A stretch of DNA of 64,000 bases from Paralithodes platypus. Lineage: Eukaryota > Arthropoda > Malacostraca > Decapoda > Lithodidae. Below, piece by piece: positions 42,951 to 54,794 of this stretch. Numbering within the stretch: the stretch's first letter is position 1; each line of letters starts with the position of its first letter. Under the pieces are notes generated by a model. It was given only the letters and a program-made list of their open reading frames with translations, was not told the DNA's origin and made no database searches. A program made the translations under genes and the position numbers. The DNA lies in the NCBI GenBank assembly GCA_032716605.1, contig CM064485.1, positions 27,334,138 through 27,398,137 of the forward strand, in the 5' to 3' direction.

Positions 42951-44209
42951 GTGAAGCGTCTGGAGGAGGAAAAAAATAGATTGAATTCCACCTGTTCCAG
43001 TCCTCCAGTAAAGCGTCTGGATCCCCCGCCGGAGTTCTTGCCCGGCGGGTCAGATAGAGAGGTAGTCTGTGGATTTAAGAGCACAGATAAGAAGTTAGAA
43101 GAGGTTAGTATTGTTGTGAAGTATTTGGAAAAGTGGATGAGTGATACGGAGAAATGGAAGGGGGATATTGGTGAGAAAGTTAAGGCACTGTGTGTAATGT
43201 GTGGTGTGACAGGTGGGGAAGGGAATAGGCCTAGCGAAGGAAGTGAATGCAGGCCTATTTTGGCAGTTAATGAGAGCCTAGAGATGGTATTGAAAAGGGT
43301 AGATGAACTGGGAGCAGAGAATATGGCATTGAAGGAGCAACTGAAGGAATACGAAGGACGTTTCACGGAAGTAAAGGAGTCGACTGCATGGACGGTGGTA
43401 GGTAAACAAAAAGTCAAGGATTTGGAGGATATTATGAAAGAGCAAAAGGAAGAAATGAATATGACCAAAAAAAGTTTTGAGAGTGCAGTTGTAGGGGTCA
43501 TGAAGAACAAGGAGAGTGTCGTGAGGGAGGCCATGGACAGGGATAGTGGTGTAATCTTGTATGGAGATATAGAGACAGGAGAGTGTGAGCATCCTGGATT
43601 CGAATCAACGGACTGCCACATGTGTTTGTAAATTTCATTAATCGATTTTAGGAGTATAGTTGGTTGTTGGAAGGAACATAATAAATGAATGATAATGGAG
43701 TGAGAAAAGTGAGGGATATGGAGACAGTGAAGGAGGTCTTGAAAGGTGTGGATGAGGATGAATATGGATGGGAAGGGCAGGTGGAGGAGGTCAGTAGGAT
43801 AGGTAGATATAAAAGGGGAGAGATGAGGCCTATAAGGGTACAGTTTAAAACTAGGGTAGTGGCGGAGACTGTGACAAATTTTAGTTGGAGGCTAAATACA
43901 AATGATAAACTGAAACACATAAGACTAAAGAAGGATTTGAGTATAGAACAAAGGAAAAAAAATAAGGAATTACAAGAAAAGGCTGAGGAAAATAATGGAA
44001 AGTTGGATGAGGAGGATAAGAGAAATTTTTACTGGAGAGTGAGGGACGGAAAAGTGAGGAAGTGGTTTATAAGAGTAGAAGGGAGGGGGAGATCAGGGAG
44101 GGGAGAGAATGTGATGGGAGTTGTGACGGAGGAGGAGAACGGGGTGGAGGTGTCACAGGGAGAGACAGGAGACAAAGAGGCAGACCCAGTAGTGCTAACG
44201 GGGGAGTAG
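42951..44209 (+). pseudogene. L2/CR1-like LINE ORF1 (two frames)
   Basis: 42951-43631 encodes a coiled-coil rich protein (LEMVLKRVDELGAENMALKEQLKEYE; TAWTVVGKQKVKDLEDIMKEQKEE). 43685-44209 continues with METVKEVLKGVDEDEYG, RPIRVQFKTR and LKHIRLKKDLSIEQRKKNKELQEK, like the RRM/C-terminal ORF1 part of LINEs. About 80 bp between GVILYG and the second frame do not fit either part and may be a small insertion. The first frame may start in DIRS sequence. ORF1 proteins bind element RNA. Confidence 0.65.
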
Positions 44210-44250
44210 GGTACGGACTGAAGGAGCGGGATGGTGTAATTGCTGAAGGA

Positions 44251-46725
44251 ATGGTAGATGGATTAAGGATTATGTTTAGTAATGTGGATGTGTTTACCCA
44301 GGACAAGAAAAGAGAACTGATATGTAGGTTGCAGGATGAAGAGGAAAAACCTGATGTCATAGCCCTACAGGAAGTAAGACCAAAAAATGCTAGAATTGAA
44401 AGGGAACTGGTGGAATATAGTTTGGAGGGTTTTGAGTTATATGAGAGAAATGCTATTAGAGCAGAGGTTGGAAGAGGACAGTTTATTTATGTAAGAAAAG
44501 AGCTCAAGGTTTATGAGGTGGATATGAGACAGCAGTATTGTGAGTATTTGTGTATTGAAGTAAAATGTGTAAGAGGATCAATTCTAATTGCCTCTATATA
44601 TAGAAGCCCAAATAATAGCAGGGGAGAGGATGATAACCTACTGAAAGCAATGGAGGAGATAGATAATAGAGAGAACAAATATAAAATTTTGATTGGAGAT
44701 TTCAATTTGCCAAGGATCAACTGGGCAAATTGTACTACTCCAGCGGGACAGGGTAGCCTGGAAAATAAGTTTATAGAGAAAGTGAGAGATTGTTTTTTAA
44801 CGCAACATATTGTAGAGATGACAAGATATAGAGATGGGACGCAGGGGAGTGTACTTGATTTGATTTTTAGCAATGAAGAGGATATAGTGGAACATGTTAA
44901 TGTGGATAGCCCTATAGGTCGTAGTGACCATGCCTGTATAAGCTTTAGTTGTAACATTAAATCAGAGAGGGATAATAGAAGCAATAGAAAAATATACATG
45001 TATGATAGAGCAGATTATGAGCTGCTGAGACGGTGTTTGGACATTGACTGGGGAGAATACTTGAACGGTGAAGACGCTGAAGGAATGTGGAGGAAAATTA
45101 GAGTCAAACTGGAGAATGCTGTATCCAAAAGTGTACCAGTAAGGGAATATAAGGATAAAACAAAATTGAGGAAAAGAACTAACCAAGAATTGCCAATGAA
45201 AAGAAAGCTTTGGATATTGATTAGAAGAAAGAAACGATTGTGGGAAAGATTAAAATTGTTAAAAAAGAACAGGGGGTCTAGTATAGAGGCTAAGGAAGTG
45301 GATCTGGAACGCAGACAAATACACAATAAAAATAAGGTGGGAAACAAGGAGGGGGTGAAGGAGAGGGAGAGAGAGATAGCTAGAAATGTGAAGGATAATC
45401 CAAAAATATTCTGGAAGTACATTCAGGAAAAGTTAACAAGAAGAGTAGGGATCCCAGAGCTGGTAGGGGGGTTGAATGATGGGAGTAGAGCGGAGACTGA
45501 TAAGGAGAAAGCAGAGGTGCTGGGGAAATACTTTGGGGGGGTACTAACAGTGGAGTCGGAGGATGCAGTGCCTACTATTCCCATCAAACAGGCACCGGCA
45601 CTAGAACTAATAGAGTTTTCCCATGCTATAATAAGAAGGGCTATAGAAAAAGTGAACAGAAGTAAGTCACCGGGACCGGATGGGATACACCCAAGAATCA
45701 TAAAGGAAGGAGGGGAGATGTTAGTAGAGCCATTGAAAATGTTATTTGAGGTATCGTTTAATACAGGACAAATCCCGATGGACTGGAGAGAGGCGAACAT
45801 AACAGCTATATTTAAGAAGGGAAAGAGAAATGACCCAGGGAATTATAGACCAGTCAGTTTGACAAGTGTTGTGTGTAAACTAATGGAAATGGTAATTAGA
45901 GAAGGAATAATGGATCATATGAAGTCAAACCAACTTTTCAGTGGGAGACAGTTCGGATTCTTGCCGGGGAGGTCGACGGTACTACAGCTAATTAAGGTGG
46001 TAGATGATTGGATGCAAATTCTAGAAGATGGTGATGTAATAGACGTGGTATATTGCGATTTTATGAGGGCCTTCGATAAGGTCCCACATAAAAGGTTAAT
46101 AGAGAAAGTTAGAAGCTATAAGATAGGGGAGAAATGTGTGAAATGGATAGAAGCCTTCCTGAAAGATCGGAGACAGAGGGTACTGGTGAATGGAATAGGC
46201 TCGGGGTGGAGGGAAATTACAAGTGGGGTACCTCAGGGATCTGTGTTGGGACCACTGCTGTTCGTTATATTTATCAACGACTTGCCTGAAGTTATAACTA
46301 ATGGAAGTGAGGTATACCTGTATGCGGATGACACTAAGCTGTATAGAAGAGTGAGGAGTAAGGAAGATATGGGTTTGCTTCAAGGAGATGTGGAGGGCAT
46401 GAAGGGATGGTCTGAGCATTGGTTAATGCCTTTTCATCCAAAAAAATGCAAGTACATGCGGATTGGGACCAGCAAGATAGACAAGGTAGGATACAGTATG
46501 TATGAAGCGATGGAGGAAGTGAATGCAGAAAAGGATATAGGAGTAGTGGTAGACAATAAGTTAAATTTCTCAGAACATTTAGCGGAAAAGATAAACAAAG
46601 CCAATAGAATTGTAGGGCTGATAAGGAGGACATTTGTGTCACTTGACGAAGAAATCTTCAGGAATCTCTATACAGCGCTGGTTAGGCTGCACCTGGAATA
46701 TGCGAACCAGGTGTGGGCTCCATAA
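44251..46725 (+). CDS. L2/CR1-like LINE ORF2: endonuclease-reverse transcriptase
   Basis: ATG 44251 was chosen as the first in-frame Met before the endonuclease (LRIMFSNVDVF); the frame is open further upstream. Endonuclease: VIALQEVRPKNA, SIYRSPNNS, ILIGDFNLPRINW, SDHACISF. RT: KSPGPDGIHPRII, FKKGKRNDPGNYRPVSLTS, QFGFLPGRST, VVYCDFMRAFDKVPHKRL, SGVPQGSVLGPLLFVIFINDL, YLYADDTKLY, then PKKCKYMRIG. 825 residues are open, missing only the last 170, which sit in another frame. All catalytic motifs are present. Target-primed reverse transcription in the nucleus is the expected role. Confidence 0.9.
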   Translation: MVDGLRIMFSNVDVFTQDKKRELICRLQDEEEKPDVIALQEVRPKNARIERELVEYSLEGFELYERNAIRAEVGRGQFIYVRKELKVYEVDMRQQYCEYLCIEVKCVRGSILIASIYRSPNNSRGEDDNLLKAMEEIDNRENKYKILIGDFNLPRINWANCTTPAGQGSLENKFIEKVRDCFLTQHIVEMTRYRDGTQGSVLDLIFSNEEDIVEHVNVDSPIGRSDHACISFSCNIKSERDNRSNRKIYMYDRADYELLRRCLDIDWGEYLNGEDAEGMWRKIRVKLENAVSKSVPVREYKDKTKLRKRTNQELPMKRKLWILIRRKKRLWERLKLLKKNRGSSIEAKEVDLERRQIHNKNKVGNKEGVKEREREIARNVKDNPKIFWKYIQEKLTRRVGIPELVGGLNDGSRAETDKEKAEVLGKYFGGVLTVESEDAVPTIPIKQAPALELIEFSHAIIRRAIEKVNRSKSPGPDGIHPRIIKEGGEMLVEPLKMLFEVSFNTGQIPMDWREANITAIFKKGKRNDPGNYRPVSLTSVVCKLMEMVIREGIMDHMKSNQLFSGRQFGFLPGRSTVLQLIKVVDDWMQILEDGDVIDVVYCDFMRAFDKVPHKRLIEKVRSYKIGEKCVKWIEAFLKDRRQRVLVNGIGSGWREITSGVPQGSVLGPLLFVIFINDLPEVITNGSEVYLYADDTKLYRRVRSKEDMGLLQGDVEGMKGWSEHWLMPFHPKKCKYMRIGTSKIDKVGYSMYEAMEEVNAEKDIGVVVDNKLNFSEHLAEKINKANRIVGLIRRTFVSLDEEIFRNLYTALVRLHLEYANQVWAP

Positions 46726-47254
46726 TTATATGGTAAAGGATATAGAAGCAGTGGAGAAAGTGCAGAGGAGAGCTAGCAAGCTGGTACCAACGTTGAAGAA
46801 CGCGGGCTATGAGCAGAGGTTGAGGACACTGGGGCTTCCGACACTGGCATATAGGAGAAAGAGAGGGGATATGATAGAGACTTTTAAGATAGTGTCAGGA
46901 AAGTACGATGAGGATGTGTGTGAAGGTATCTTCTTGATGCGGGAGGGAACAAGAACGAGAGGACACTCTAAGAAAATTTACAAAGAAAGAAATAAGCTTG
47001 AGAAGGCAAAGAACTCATTTTGTGATAGAGTGGTAAATGAGTGGAACGCACTGCCCCAGTATGTAGTCGATTCCGAATCAATAAGGGAGTTTGAAAGTAA
47101 TCTTGATAAAGCATGGGGAAGACAAGATTTGAAGTTTGATTATAAAACAAAAATACAGAATAGTAAAAATGTTGCGTCTGCTACCGCCGCCGCCAACACC
47201 GTGAACGACCGCAGCAGTGCAAGTACTGGTACTGAGCTGGATACACAGGCATAG
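46726..47254 (+). pseudogene. L2/CR1-like ORF2 C-terminus, frameshifted
   Basis: The frame resumes at YMVKDIEAVEKVQRRASKLVP after a small indel near 46722 and runs to a stop at 47254 (LDTQA). It contains LRTLGLPTLAYRRKRGDMIETFKIV, typical of CR1/L2 ORF2 ends. The 3' UTR is about 40 bp, ending in a CTGTAAGAAA repeat near 47296. Confidence 0.85.
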
Positions 47255-47296
47255 TTTGCCTTTTTCCAGAGGATCTACTGTAAGAAACTGTAAGAA

Positions 47297-49028
47297 ATTT
47301 CCCTCGGACGCAAAGAGATCCACTTGTGGACGGTATGGCTCTGCAATCATCTTGTCGAAGACGGTTTGCTTGAGAACCCATTCTACTAGGGTGCTCTGTC
47401 TCCGAGACAAGGCGTCCGCCCAGATGTTCGCTATCCCTGGGAGGTAAGATGCGTGTAGATGAATGCTCAGCGATTCGGCCAGAGCAAAAATCTGTTCTGA
47501 CGAGGTCAACTCTCGAGACCTCGTTGACCCTTGCTTCTGAATGCAGTGAACTGCAGTCAAGTTGTCCATTCGGAATGCAATTGACTTCCCCTGTAAGGAA
47601 GAGCCGTGAGATTGAAGGAAAAATAATGGGACTAGAAGCTCTTGTTTGTTGATGTGAAAAGTTACGTCTTGGGACCAAAGATCTTGAGCTTGGTGACCGA
47701 GGTTGGATTGATAACCCCAGCCTATTACCCCTGAAGTGTCTGTGTCTACCCATACCGTAGGTGGAGGAGAAACCCATGTCATTATAGAGCGCAATGTTTC
47801 GGTCTTTGCCCAGACTGACAGTAAGTTGTGAATTAACCAAGGAATCGGCCATAGTTTTCCCGCCGGCAATAGTGGGAAAAATTTGTTGCCTTCCATGGTT
47901 AATCTCTTTACTTTCAACCGGCCCAACTTCACAGTTAATTGGATCCAGTTGAGTGAACCGACCAGGGACTCCCACGTTTTCCTCGTCGTATTCAGACTGT
48001 GGAGAAAAAGAAACAGTTTCCTGCGAAATCTGTTGCGATTGTCACACTCTGAGTAAGAGTCAGATTGGCAGTGTTCCAGACCAGTCCTATCCACTGAATT
48101 TATCTTGTGGGAACAAGGAGTGACTTTGCCAAGTTGACCTTGAATCCTAGAGTTTGTACATGATGTAATACTTGCTTGACATGAAAATGACATAACTCCT
48201 CTGACTCTGCCACTACTAGCCAGTCGTCTAGATACCACAACACCTTGATGCCTTGGGCTAGCAAGGGCATGAGGGCCTGCCGGACTAATTTTGTAAAAAT
48301 TATCGGTGCCAGGTTCAAACCGAAAGGCATTCTCTGAAAGACGTAAGTCTCTTGCCTGATCCTCAAGGCGAGGAATTTTTGGAACCGTTTGTTTATGGGG
48401 ATATGCCAATAGGCGTTTTTCAGGTCTAATGAGCACATACAGATTTGCGGCGGAAGTGATAGCCTGATTTGATTCACTGTAAGCATCCTGAAGGGTGAAT
48501 TGTGAATATGTGTGTTCAGACGCGAGAGATTGACTACTGGTCGCATCTGCACACTGTCCCTCTTTGGCACTAGAAAGAGTCTGGAGGTGAAAACAGGGCA
48601 AGTTGAATCTACTTGGACAATGATTTGCTTGTTGATAATTTCCTGGACAAGTGACTCCACCTCTAAAGAAACATTGTTGAATTCTAGAGTTTGACGTAGA
48701 CGAGGTCGCTGGAGCCACCTCCAAGTTATGCCTTTGCTTATCACTGTCCTGGCCCACGACCACCGGGGCCAAACCCTGTGACATGCTCGGAACGACCCAG
48801 TTTCTGTACTGGGTCTGTCCGGTAGGACAACTCTCGAATCCAACTCGCCTGCGGTAGGCCCTGGGAGAGAGAGAGTGTAACTGACTAGTTTTTTGGTTGT
48901 GGCGGCGGAGTGGGGTTAGACGGCTGGCTAGATTTGGCATGCGTCTGTCCTTGAGTAGGCTTTTGGTGTGACTTGCCTCTATAGCCTGACTGTTTCCCCT
49001 GCCTAGGTCTGTGCTGAGTACCTCCATG
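47297..49028 (-). pseudogene. DIRS RT and RNase H
   Basis: Minus strand. RT: FTSRLFLVPKRDSVQMRPVVNLSRLN near 48580, LDLKNAYWHIPI near 48420, FQRMPFGLNLAPIIFTKL near 48320, YLDDWLVVAES near 48225. RNase H and after: VGSLNWIQ near 47950, VWVDTDTSGVIGWG near 47745, INKQELL near 47650, ALSRRQSTLVEWVL near 47410, VDLFASEGNF at the break near 47300. A frameshift near 48100-48000 separates the RT from RNase H. The LINE insertion ends the block. Confidence 0.88.
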
Positions 49029-49516
49029 CTACTGAGGAGGCCTTGGGTCTCGAAAGGACTGTTTAGTTTGAGTAGGTTGGGGCTTCCCGCCACTCTTAGG
49101 TTTCGAGTAAGGTTTCTTAAAGGTCTCTTTCTTTGGCAGGGAGGTATTCTGCTTCCACAAATCTACCAAATTGAAAACACTACTCCATGTTTCTGGAGGG
49201 AGAAGTGGTGCAGTTAATACCTGGGAAAGAGTTACTCGGCGGGTTATGTCCTGCGGCAACTTCTTTACTAAGTATACCCTCAGATCCTGTCTTGCTCTAA
49301 CCGCCTCCATGATAGCTATTCTAACAACACCTAAGGATTGAATAGAATTTTGCAGAAGGAGCCTATGTGACAAGTCCATGGCTTTCCTTACATGTTGGTC
49401 TGATATGGCTGTTATAGTTCTCGTGAGTGACTGGACAACCTGGCGACTGACGAGGTATTGAGAGAACAGTCTATAAGCTTCATTGCGTAGCTTAAAGTCT
49501 CTGTCTAAGTGAGCCG
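49028..49516 (-). pseudogene. DIRS gag-like C-terminal part
   Basis: Minus-strand frame from AHLDRDFKLRNEAYRLFSQYL through RVTLSQVLTAPLLPPETWSSVFNL to a Lys/Pro-rich end (KPYSKPKSGGKPQPTQ). It continues the gag interrupted by LINE-I at 49517. Confidence 0.7.
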
Positions 49517-50585
49517 GATTTTTTTTTGTTTTCATGTGAATGAGGGAGACAACAGGCATAACTGCCTGCAGCGAGTGCCTCCCCCAGATTTCAAAGAGTG
49601 ACAGGGTGAAAATCAAGGGACGTTCGAGCTAAAATGCCTGGACACACAGAGTTTGAAGCAATTTAAGTCATAGGAAGGGGGAAAGACTGATTCTGGGAGA
49701 GTTCCAGAGCTCAGCAGTTGAATAGAAGAAAGTCTGAGAATAGCGTTTCACTCTTGGGTTGGAGAGTTGCACAGAGTAGGGGTGGGATTGTGTTGCAAGG
49801 TGGGTACTACGTACCCTACGTAGAGGAGGTGGTATACACTGGGCAAGCACAGAGGAACACTGATTATTGTAGCAGCGATAGAATAGTGAGAGATGCAATA
49901 TTGCGGTGAAGAGAGAGAGATTGCAGAGAGTTGGTGAGTGGACGGGAGTTAATTATACGAAAGGCTTTCCTTTCTACTTTATCTAGGAGTGCAGTGTGAG
50001 AGGATCCTCCCCACACATGTGAACAATACTCAATACAAGAACGCACTGTGCCCCTGTACAGAGCAAGTAGCTGCGCAGGGGTATAGAACCCCTTGAGGCG
50101 GTTGAGCACACCCAGCTTCTGAGAGGCTGCCTTAGCGAGATTGGTAATATGGTCTTTCCAAGTGAGAGCAGAAGAAAAAGAGACACCGAGAACATTGAGG
50201 GAAGATGAAGGGTTGATTTTTGTATTGTTGAAGAATAAGGGATAGTCCTCTGGAGGTTCCTGACGGGTAGTAAGATGGATAAATTGAGTTTTGGAAGCAT
50301 TAAAAATGTAACAAGGTTTTCTCTACCCCAATTGGAAATAGTAACTAGAGCAGAAGATAAGCATTTTATGGCTTCATTATGTTTACTTTTGAGGGACTGC
50401 TGGCTGGGGCGTTCTGGAAAACTAATTGAGTGGTGTAAAGTAGAGTCGTCTGCATATGAATGGATGTGGCTAGATGTACAGTTGAGAAGATCATTTATGA
50501 AAATTAGAAAGAGAATAGGAGATAGGACAGAACCCTGAGGAACACCGGAGCTGATAGGATGAGGAATTGAGCGAGGGTGTGGAAA
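49517..50585 (-). pseudogene. LINE-I copy 4: RT end
   Basis: On the minus strand it enters at ISSGVPQGSVLSPILFLIFINDLLN (about 50570) and continues with SYADDSTLHH, NLVTF and YRGTVRSCIEYCSHVWGG. The 3' UTR has GGACGTTCGAGC inverted, and there is an A tail at about 49519-49530. Inserted in the DIRS gag. Frameshifts near 50310 and 50090. Confidence 0.87.
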
Positions 50586-52682
50586 AAGGTTCGTGCAGGT
50601 CATAAAGTGATAGTTTGGGAGCTGCCAGGAATTCAAATAAAGCCGGTGACACTCCACCTGCTTTGTTAACCGGTAAAGTGAACCATGAATGAACTTCCTG
50701 AGGTACCTGATGGGAGGATTTAGTGGTAATGGTAGATGCAAATACCTGCGCCTCCAGTTCCCAGTCCACCCACGGACCTACACCTACCTGCTCCACCTGC
50801 AAGACTGGTGTGTTTGTCTGATCTAGTACCGGGACTGTATCCAGTTCCAGCGTAAGTGCATGTAGAGCTTTGATATAATTGACGCCGTCATTTCTTGACA
50901 TGTCAACAAACAGTTTTGCAGATGAGGCCGGAGGTATCGCTGGGGAGGCCGAATACACAAAGAAATCAGCATCATAAACAGTTGGGATGGCCTTAATGGT
51001 AACATCTAATAACCTTCCTTGTACTTCCTTAGCTCTTAGTTTCCTACTCTTGTTAACCTCAATGGTCCAATCACTAGGGACCGGTAGCTTCCCTGATACG
51101 GTAGCTTGTGCCAGGTGCAGTTTCTGAGGTATTGACTGAACCCATGAGCAATCTGGCCCATAGAGGAGAGGTATAGGGCCTCTCCTCTGTGGGGGCTTAT
51201 CAAGAGGGGGAGGAGTAACGTCTGTAATGACACGGACGTTAGTGGTAGTCAAGGAGGCCGGCACTGACGTGCTACTAGCCGTGGTTGTTGCCGGAGCTAT
51301 ATTAACCGAAGGCAAAGAGGAATGGGGATGTGAAACACCTGCATGAGGGCTCTAACGGCCTTACCGTAGACTCAAGTGGGGGAACTACCGATGTGCTATT
51401 GGAAGGAGCTTGAGAAGGAGGTAGCTGATACTGTTGCATTACTCTGGAGAATATCATGTAGTTCCTCAGTAGTAACACACTTACCGTGGGATCCTCGAGA
51501 GGACTGAGACCCATGCACCTTCTGACTCTACTTCATTATTAACTGGCTGAGCTGAAGACAGTTCTATGTTTTCCGGCTCCTCTGGTAGTTCTATCATTTC
51601 CAGTGTTGGCGGCCGGGGAACAGTCATTGGGGCCGCCGGCGGCCACACCAGATCAAGGACTGACGAGGGTATTATATCTACCCGTCCACTTTCCCTGTCC
51701 TGAACATTAAGATTAACCTGTGAGGGTTCTGATTGTCTCCAGATCCCCCGGCTTTGTGCCGCGGGTGGCTGGGAGTCCTGTATCACCTGAGAGTTATCAA
51801 AAAGCTGATGTGAGCAAGACGGAGAACCCCTATACTGATCCGCTAACACTTTGTTAGGTATAACCGGGGGACCTTTATGTGGCACATAACTTAGCTTAGG
51901 AATGGCGAATGTAAACTCTTGCGGCTCACTCAAAGATTGTTCATCCCTGGGACTAGACTCCATTCCCTCCGCCCCTACCTCTGAGTCGCCAGATTGGACG
52001 TTAGACGTTAAAGAGGTAGGAGTGAAGGGAGGTGGCCGTGACCCTGGCAAGGGCTGGGGAAGCGGTTGTGAAATAACCGTACGGGCACTTACAGTATATG
52101 ACTTGAAGTAGACGGCGTTGAAGAAGCAGAGCCCTCCTTCCGACGTTTTGTTGACCTCGACGACTCAACAGAAGAATGTCAGGACTGTTTCCTAGGGGAT
52201 CTAGAATGAGATCTAGATTTGCGCTTCAGCGAAGGCGACTGTCTCCACTTAGACCGGTCGGGGGGGGGTGGGGGGGGGGGGTGGGTCGGCTCGTCACTGT
52301 CACTTTCACTACTCGTTACTACCTGCTTGGAAAGTACTTTCGATATAATTTTAGGTTTGGTTGACTTGGCCGGAGTTGACTTAACTAATGGAGATTTAAT
52401 GACGAGGTGCTCCCAGAGCTCCTCGTCATCGCAATGGAGAGCTTTATGAGCAGTGTCTTTCACATAAACGTTAAAAATTTACTTAATCTCCTTCAAGGCT
52501 GCTAGCAAGAAAAATCTCTTATCAAACACCGCCGCTCTTAACTTAGAACACACGGAACACCGTTTAGATACCCATAGTCCCCTTGTACGATCAAGACACT
52601 TTACACATTTTATACATAAATTGTGGGCAAAAACTGGTAATAGAGAACAGGTAGGCGTAGCACAAAGGTCAAAGCGAGGCAT
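50586..52682 (-). pseudogene. DIRS gag-like N-terminal part
   Basis: ATG 52682 starts MPRFDLCATPTC with paired Cys motifs (CIKCVKCL, CSVC), a possible zinc-binding start. A stop at 52479 and frame changes follow. 52179-52463 has an acidic/Ser part, a seven-Pro run and an Arg/Ser-rich RSHSRSPRK tail. 51481-52050 is Pro/Ser/Glu-rich. 50491-51315 includes PQEVHSWFTLPVNKAGGVSP. Identification as Gag rests on position before the DIRS RT. Confidence 0.6.
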
Positions 52683-53595
52683 GATGGAGCTAGGGATCCC
52701 CCCCCCACACCCTGCCGGAATCGGCCACTCCTCTGCTGCCGGGACCGCTACTACTGAAGTATTGAGATTCTGGAAATAGAAAATTTCCAGGAATCAATGC
52801 TCATAAGGATAACCTGAGAGGCGTTAACACATCCTACCTCAAGTCCGCCGGAAATTAGTTATAGCTACTGCTACTCTAACCTTCCGCTGGACCTGGTAGA
52901 AAGATCTCGGGTCTTTCTTTTATCATGCATATGAACTGCTTACCTGTGACAAAGTGTCACTGGCCCCATCGACCTTCAGCGTTTTACTTATCATTGACTA
53001 TTTGCATTAGGTAGATAATTAACTCGCTTCATGACTTGAGTCATGGTTAAGCTCACTTGACTGTCACGCCGGGCGAGAGAAGTAACTGCGTGAGGCTATC
53101 GGTCAGGGCGAGTTCAATCGACGGACCGAGTTGACTCCCTTAAGAATTTTGCATATTCCGCCGGAAGTTTCGTGGTTCAGCACACCACGCCGGGACATTT
53201 GGTTGGTTTCTTATCGTGTGAGACAAGAAAACGCCAGCTCTGCTGAGAAAGCCGCCGGAAAAACGAACCAAAATTTTCAGAGGTGAGGACTTATCTGGGA
53301 AAGTCCAACACCCCCAAAAAACCCACCAAATAAACGGGACGTCTCCCAAACCCCTCAAGCATGAAAGCACACATGCCAAAACATATATAGGGGAAATATT
53401 AGGCTTATACATATATAGAGCTTAATTTATAATTGATAAATAACCCCTAGCCTACATTGGAGACCATGAGGTCCTAAGTATTTATTTTATGAATTTTCTT
53501 GGACTGTTCAAGTTATGGGTTGATTCAAGCACATGTTGATGCATAACACAATAACTAACACTATCCAAAAACTTCCTTGCATCAACTACATTCTA
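52683..53595. other. 5' flank of DIRS element, no gene seen
   Basis: Several CCGCCGGAA-type motifs (about 52850, 53158, 53250) echo CCGGCGGAA at 40783 near the DIRS 3' end. They might belong to DIRS terminal repeats, but I could not align full repeats. No convincing frame. Confidence 0.4.
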
Positions 53596-53599
53596 CCCA

Positions 53600-54457
53600 A
53601 CATTAAACACTGTGCTCGTTTCCCAACTTCCACTTACTAAAAAAGATTCGTACAAGAAAAACATGAATTTGCAACAGATCCCTGGTTAGAATTTTAATCC
53701 ACCACTAAATACCTCCGAGAAGTGAAAATGATATATGATGACTTAATTAATATACTGTATATAGGTAAAGTCCAGTTGAAGGTTAAATTAAAAGAATGGG
53801 ATTCTAAAATGTGGAGGGAACAACTGAACAAGAAAACTATATAGTTTAGATATTTATAGAAAGTATAAGAAATAAATAAGAGGAGACGATCGAGCTAATA
53901 TATGATAGAAGACCAGCTTCTGTTATCCTATACAAAGCAAGAACAAATAACCTACAATTGAATTATAGAAATAGAATCACAGGATAAATGTAGGATGCAA
54001 TATGTGTGGGGATGGAATAGAGGACCTAAAGCATTTCATTCTGGGGTGCCCTGGCAGCCCTGCATACACAGAGGAAAGAAGATGGGAACCTCTATTCCAA
54101 CAACCATTTATAGAAGATGAATCCCAGATACTTTGTAGCGTAATTTTTAGTAGCCATGGCATAGGGTATAAAAGGCAATATATAGTTTTTTGGATAAAAA
54201 CAATGAAACAATACATGAAGAGACCGCAAACAAAATATATAGGCGAAAGATCGAGAAACAAGAACCAATATCAGCAACCAAGAATAAAGGGAAACAAGCA
54301 AGAAGTAACAAATAAGAAGAACGAAGAGCAAGCAAGAAGAAAGAAGAAATAGCACATAATAAATTTTACTGAAAAATTAGACAACTGAAAACACGACAAA
54401 AGGGAGGCGCCGTTGCAAAGGCATAGCTTCCCGATCAGCAACTGAACTGAACTGAAC
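53600..54457 (+). pseudogene. LINE 3' end with (AACTG)n tail
   Basis: Decayed RT C-terminus: ILYKARTNNLQLNYRNR near 53930-53975, then CNMCGDGIEDLKHFILGCP near 54000-54055 (a Cys/His finger), and a Lys/Arg-rich frame to 54352. The 3' UTR has GAGGCGCCGTTGCAAAGGC near 54403 and ends in four AACTG units (about 54438-54458). The upstream part is riddled with stops. Clade not assigned. Confidence 0.75.
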
Positions 54458-54794
54458 TGCTTAATTAGCTAATTTACTGTCACCTATTAACATCTAACAA
54501 CATTTTTGCGTATTTGCGAACTAAATATATATATTTTGCCTATGTATTTATAGTTTAAACGACATTACTAATCTATGACGATAATTGGCATCACTAAATA
54601 TAAGATTTTATGTGGTAACAGTGTCCACTGTCCAACTCAGCTCAGTCGAGGTTTGAAGTTTCTTCGCGGTGGATAGTGTTATTCGTGCTCCATCTCCATC
54701 TTTCTGTGTGGTTCTTCGTTTTCCCTGTTAAATTGTAAACTGTGTGTTTTATTGTTATACATTTATTACACTCATCATTCAATTCATTTACAAC
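54458..54794 (+). other. Upstream region of the double-retropepsin gene
   Basis: AT-rich start, then GCTCAGTCGAGG near 54640, which includes a TCAGT-like arthropod initiator. No TATA box at a fitting distance. No intron signal is evident before the ATG. Promoter assignment is speculative. Confidence 0.3.

Larger units (their letters stand above)
40885..52682 (-). mobile_element. DIRS-like tyrosine-recombinase retrotransposon, nested and split
   Basis: Minus-strand order: gag-like (52682-50586 and 49516-49028), RT/RNase H (49028-47297), tyrosine recombinase (42950-42646, 41990-41441, 41232-40885). Insertions: LINE-I (49517-50585), L2/CR1-like LINE (about 42960-47296), SINE (42060-42645), small repeat (41233-41440). 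Joining the parts restores the DIRS order. The short inverted and circle-junction repeats expected at the ends were not identified. Confidence 0.85.

Noticed and set aside
42605..43621. 338-codon minus-strand frame
   Set aside because: Only 42646-42950 is real (DIRS recombinase). The rest is antisense to the LINE ORF1 and is low-complexity Ser/Phe/Leu.
47078..49093. One continuous 671-codon DIRS protein
   Set aside because: Its two ends run through antisense LINE sequence (below 47297) and a different frame from the RT motifs; it is not one product.
52255..52290. G-quadruplex regulatory element
   Set aside because: The G run is the complement of a poly-proline codon tract in the DIRS gag-like frame; no independent sign of regulation.
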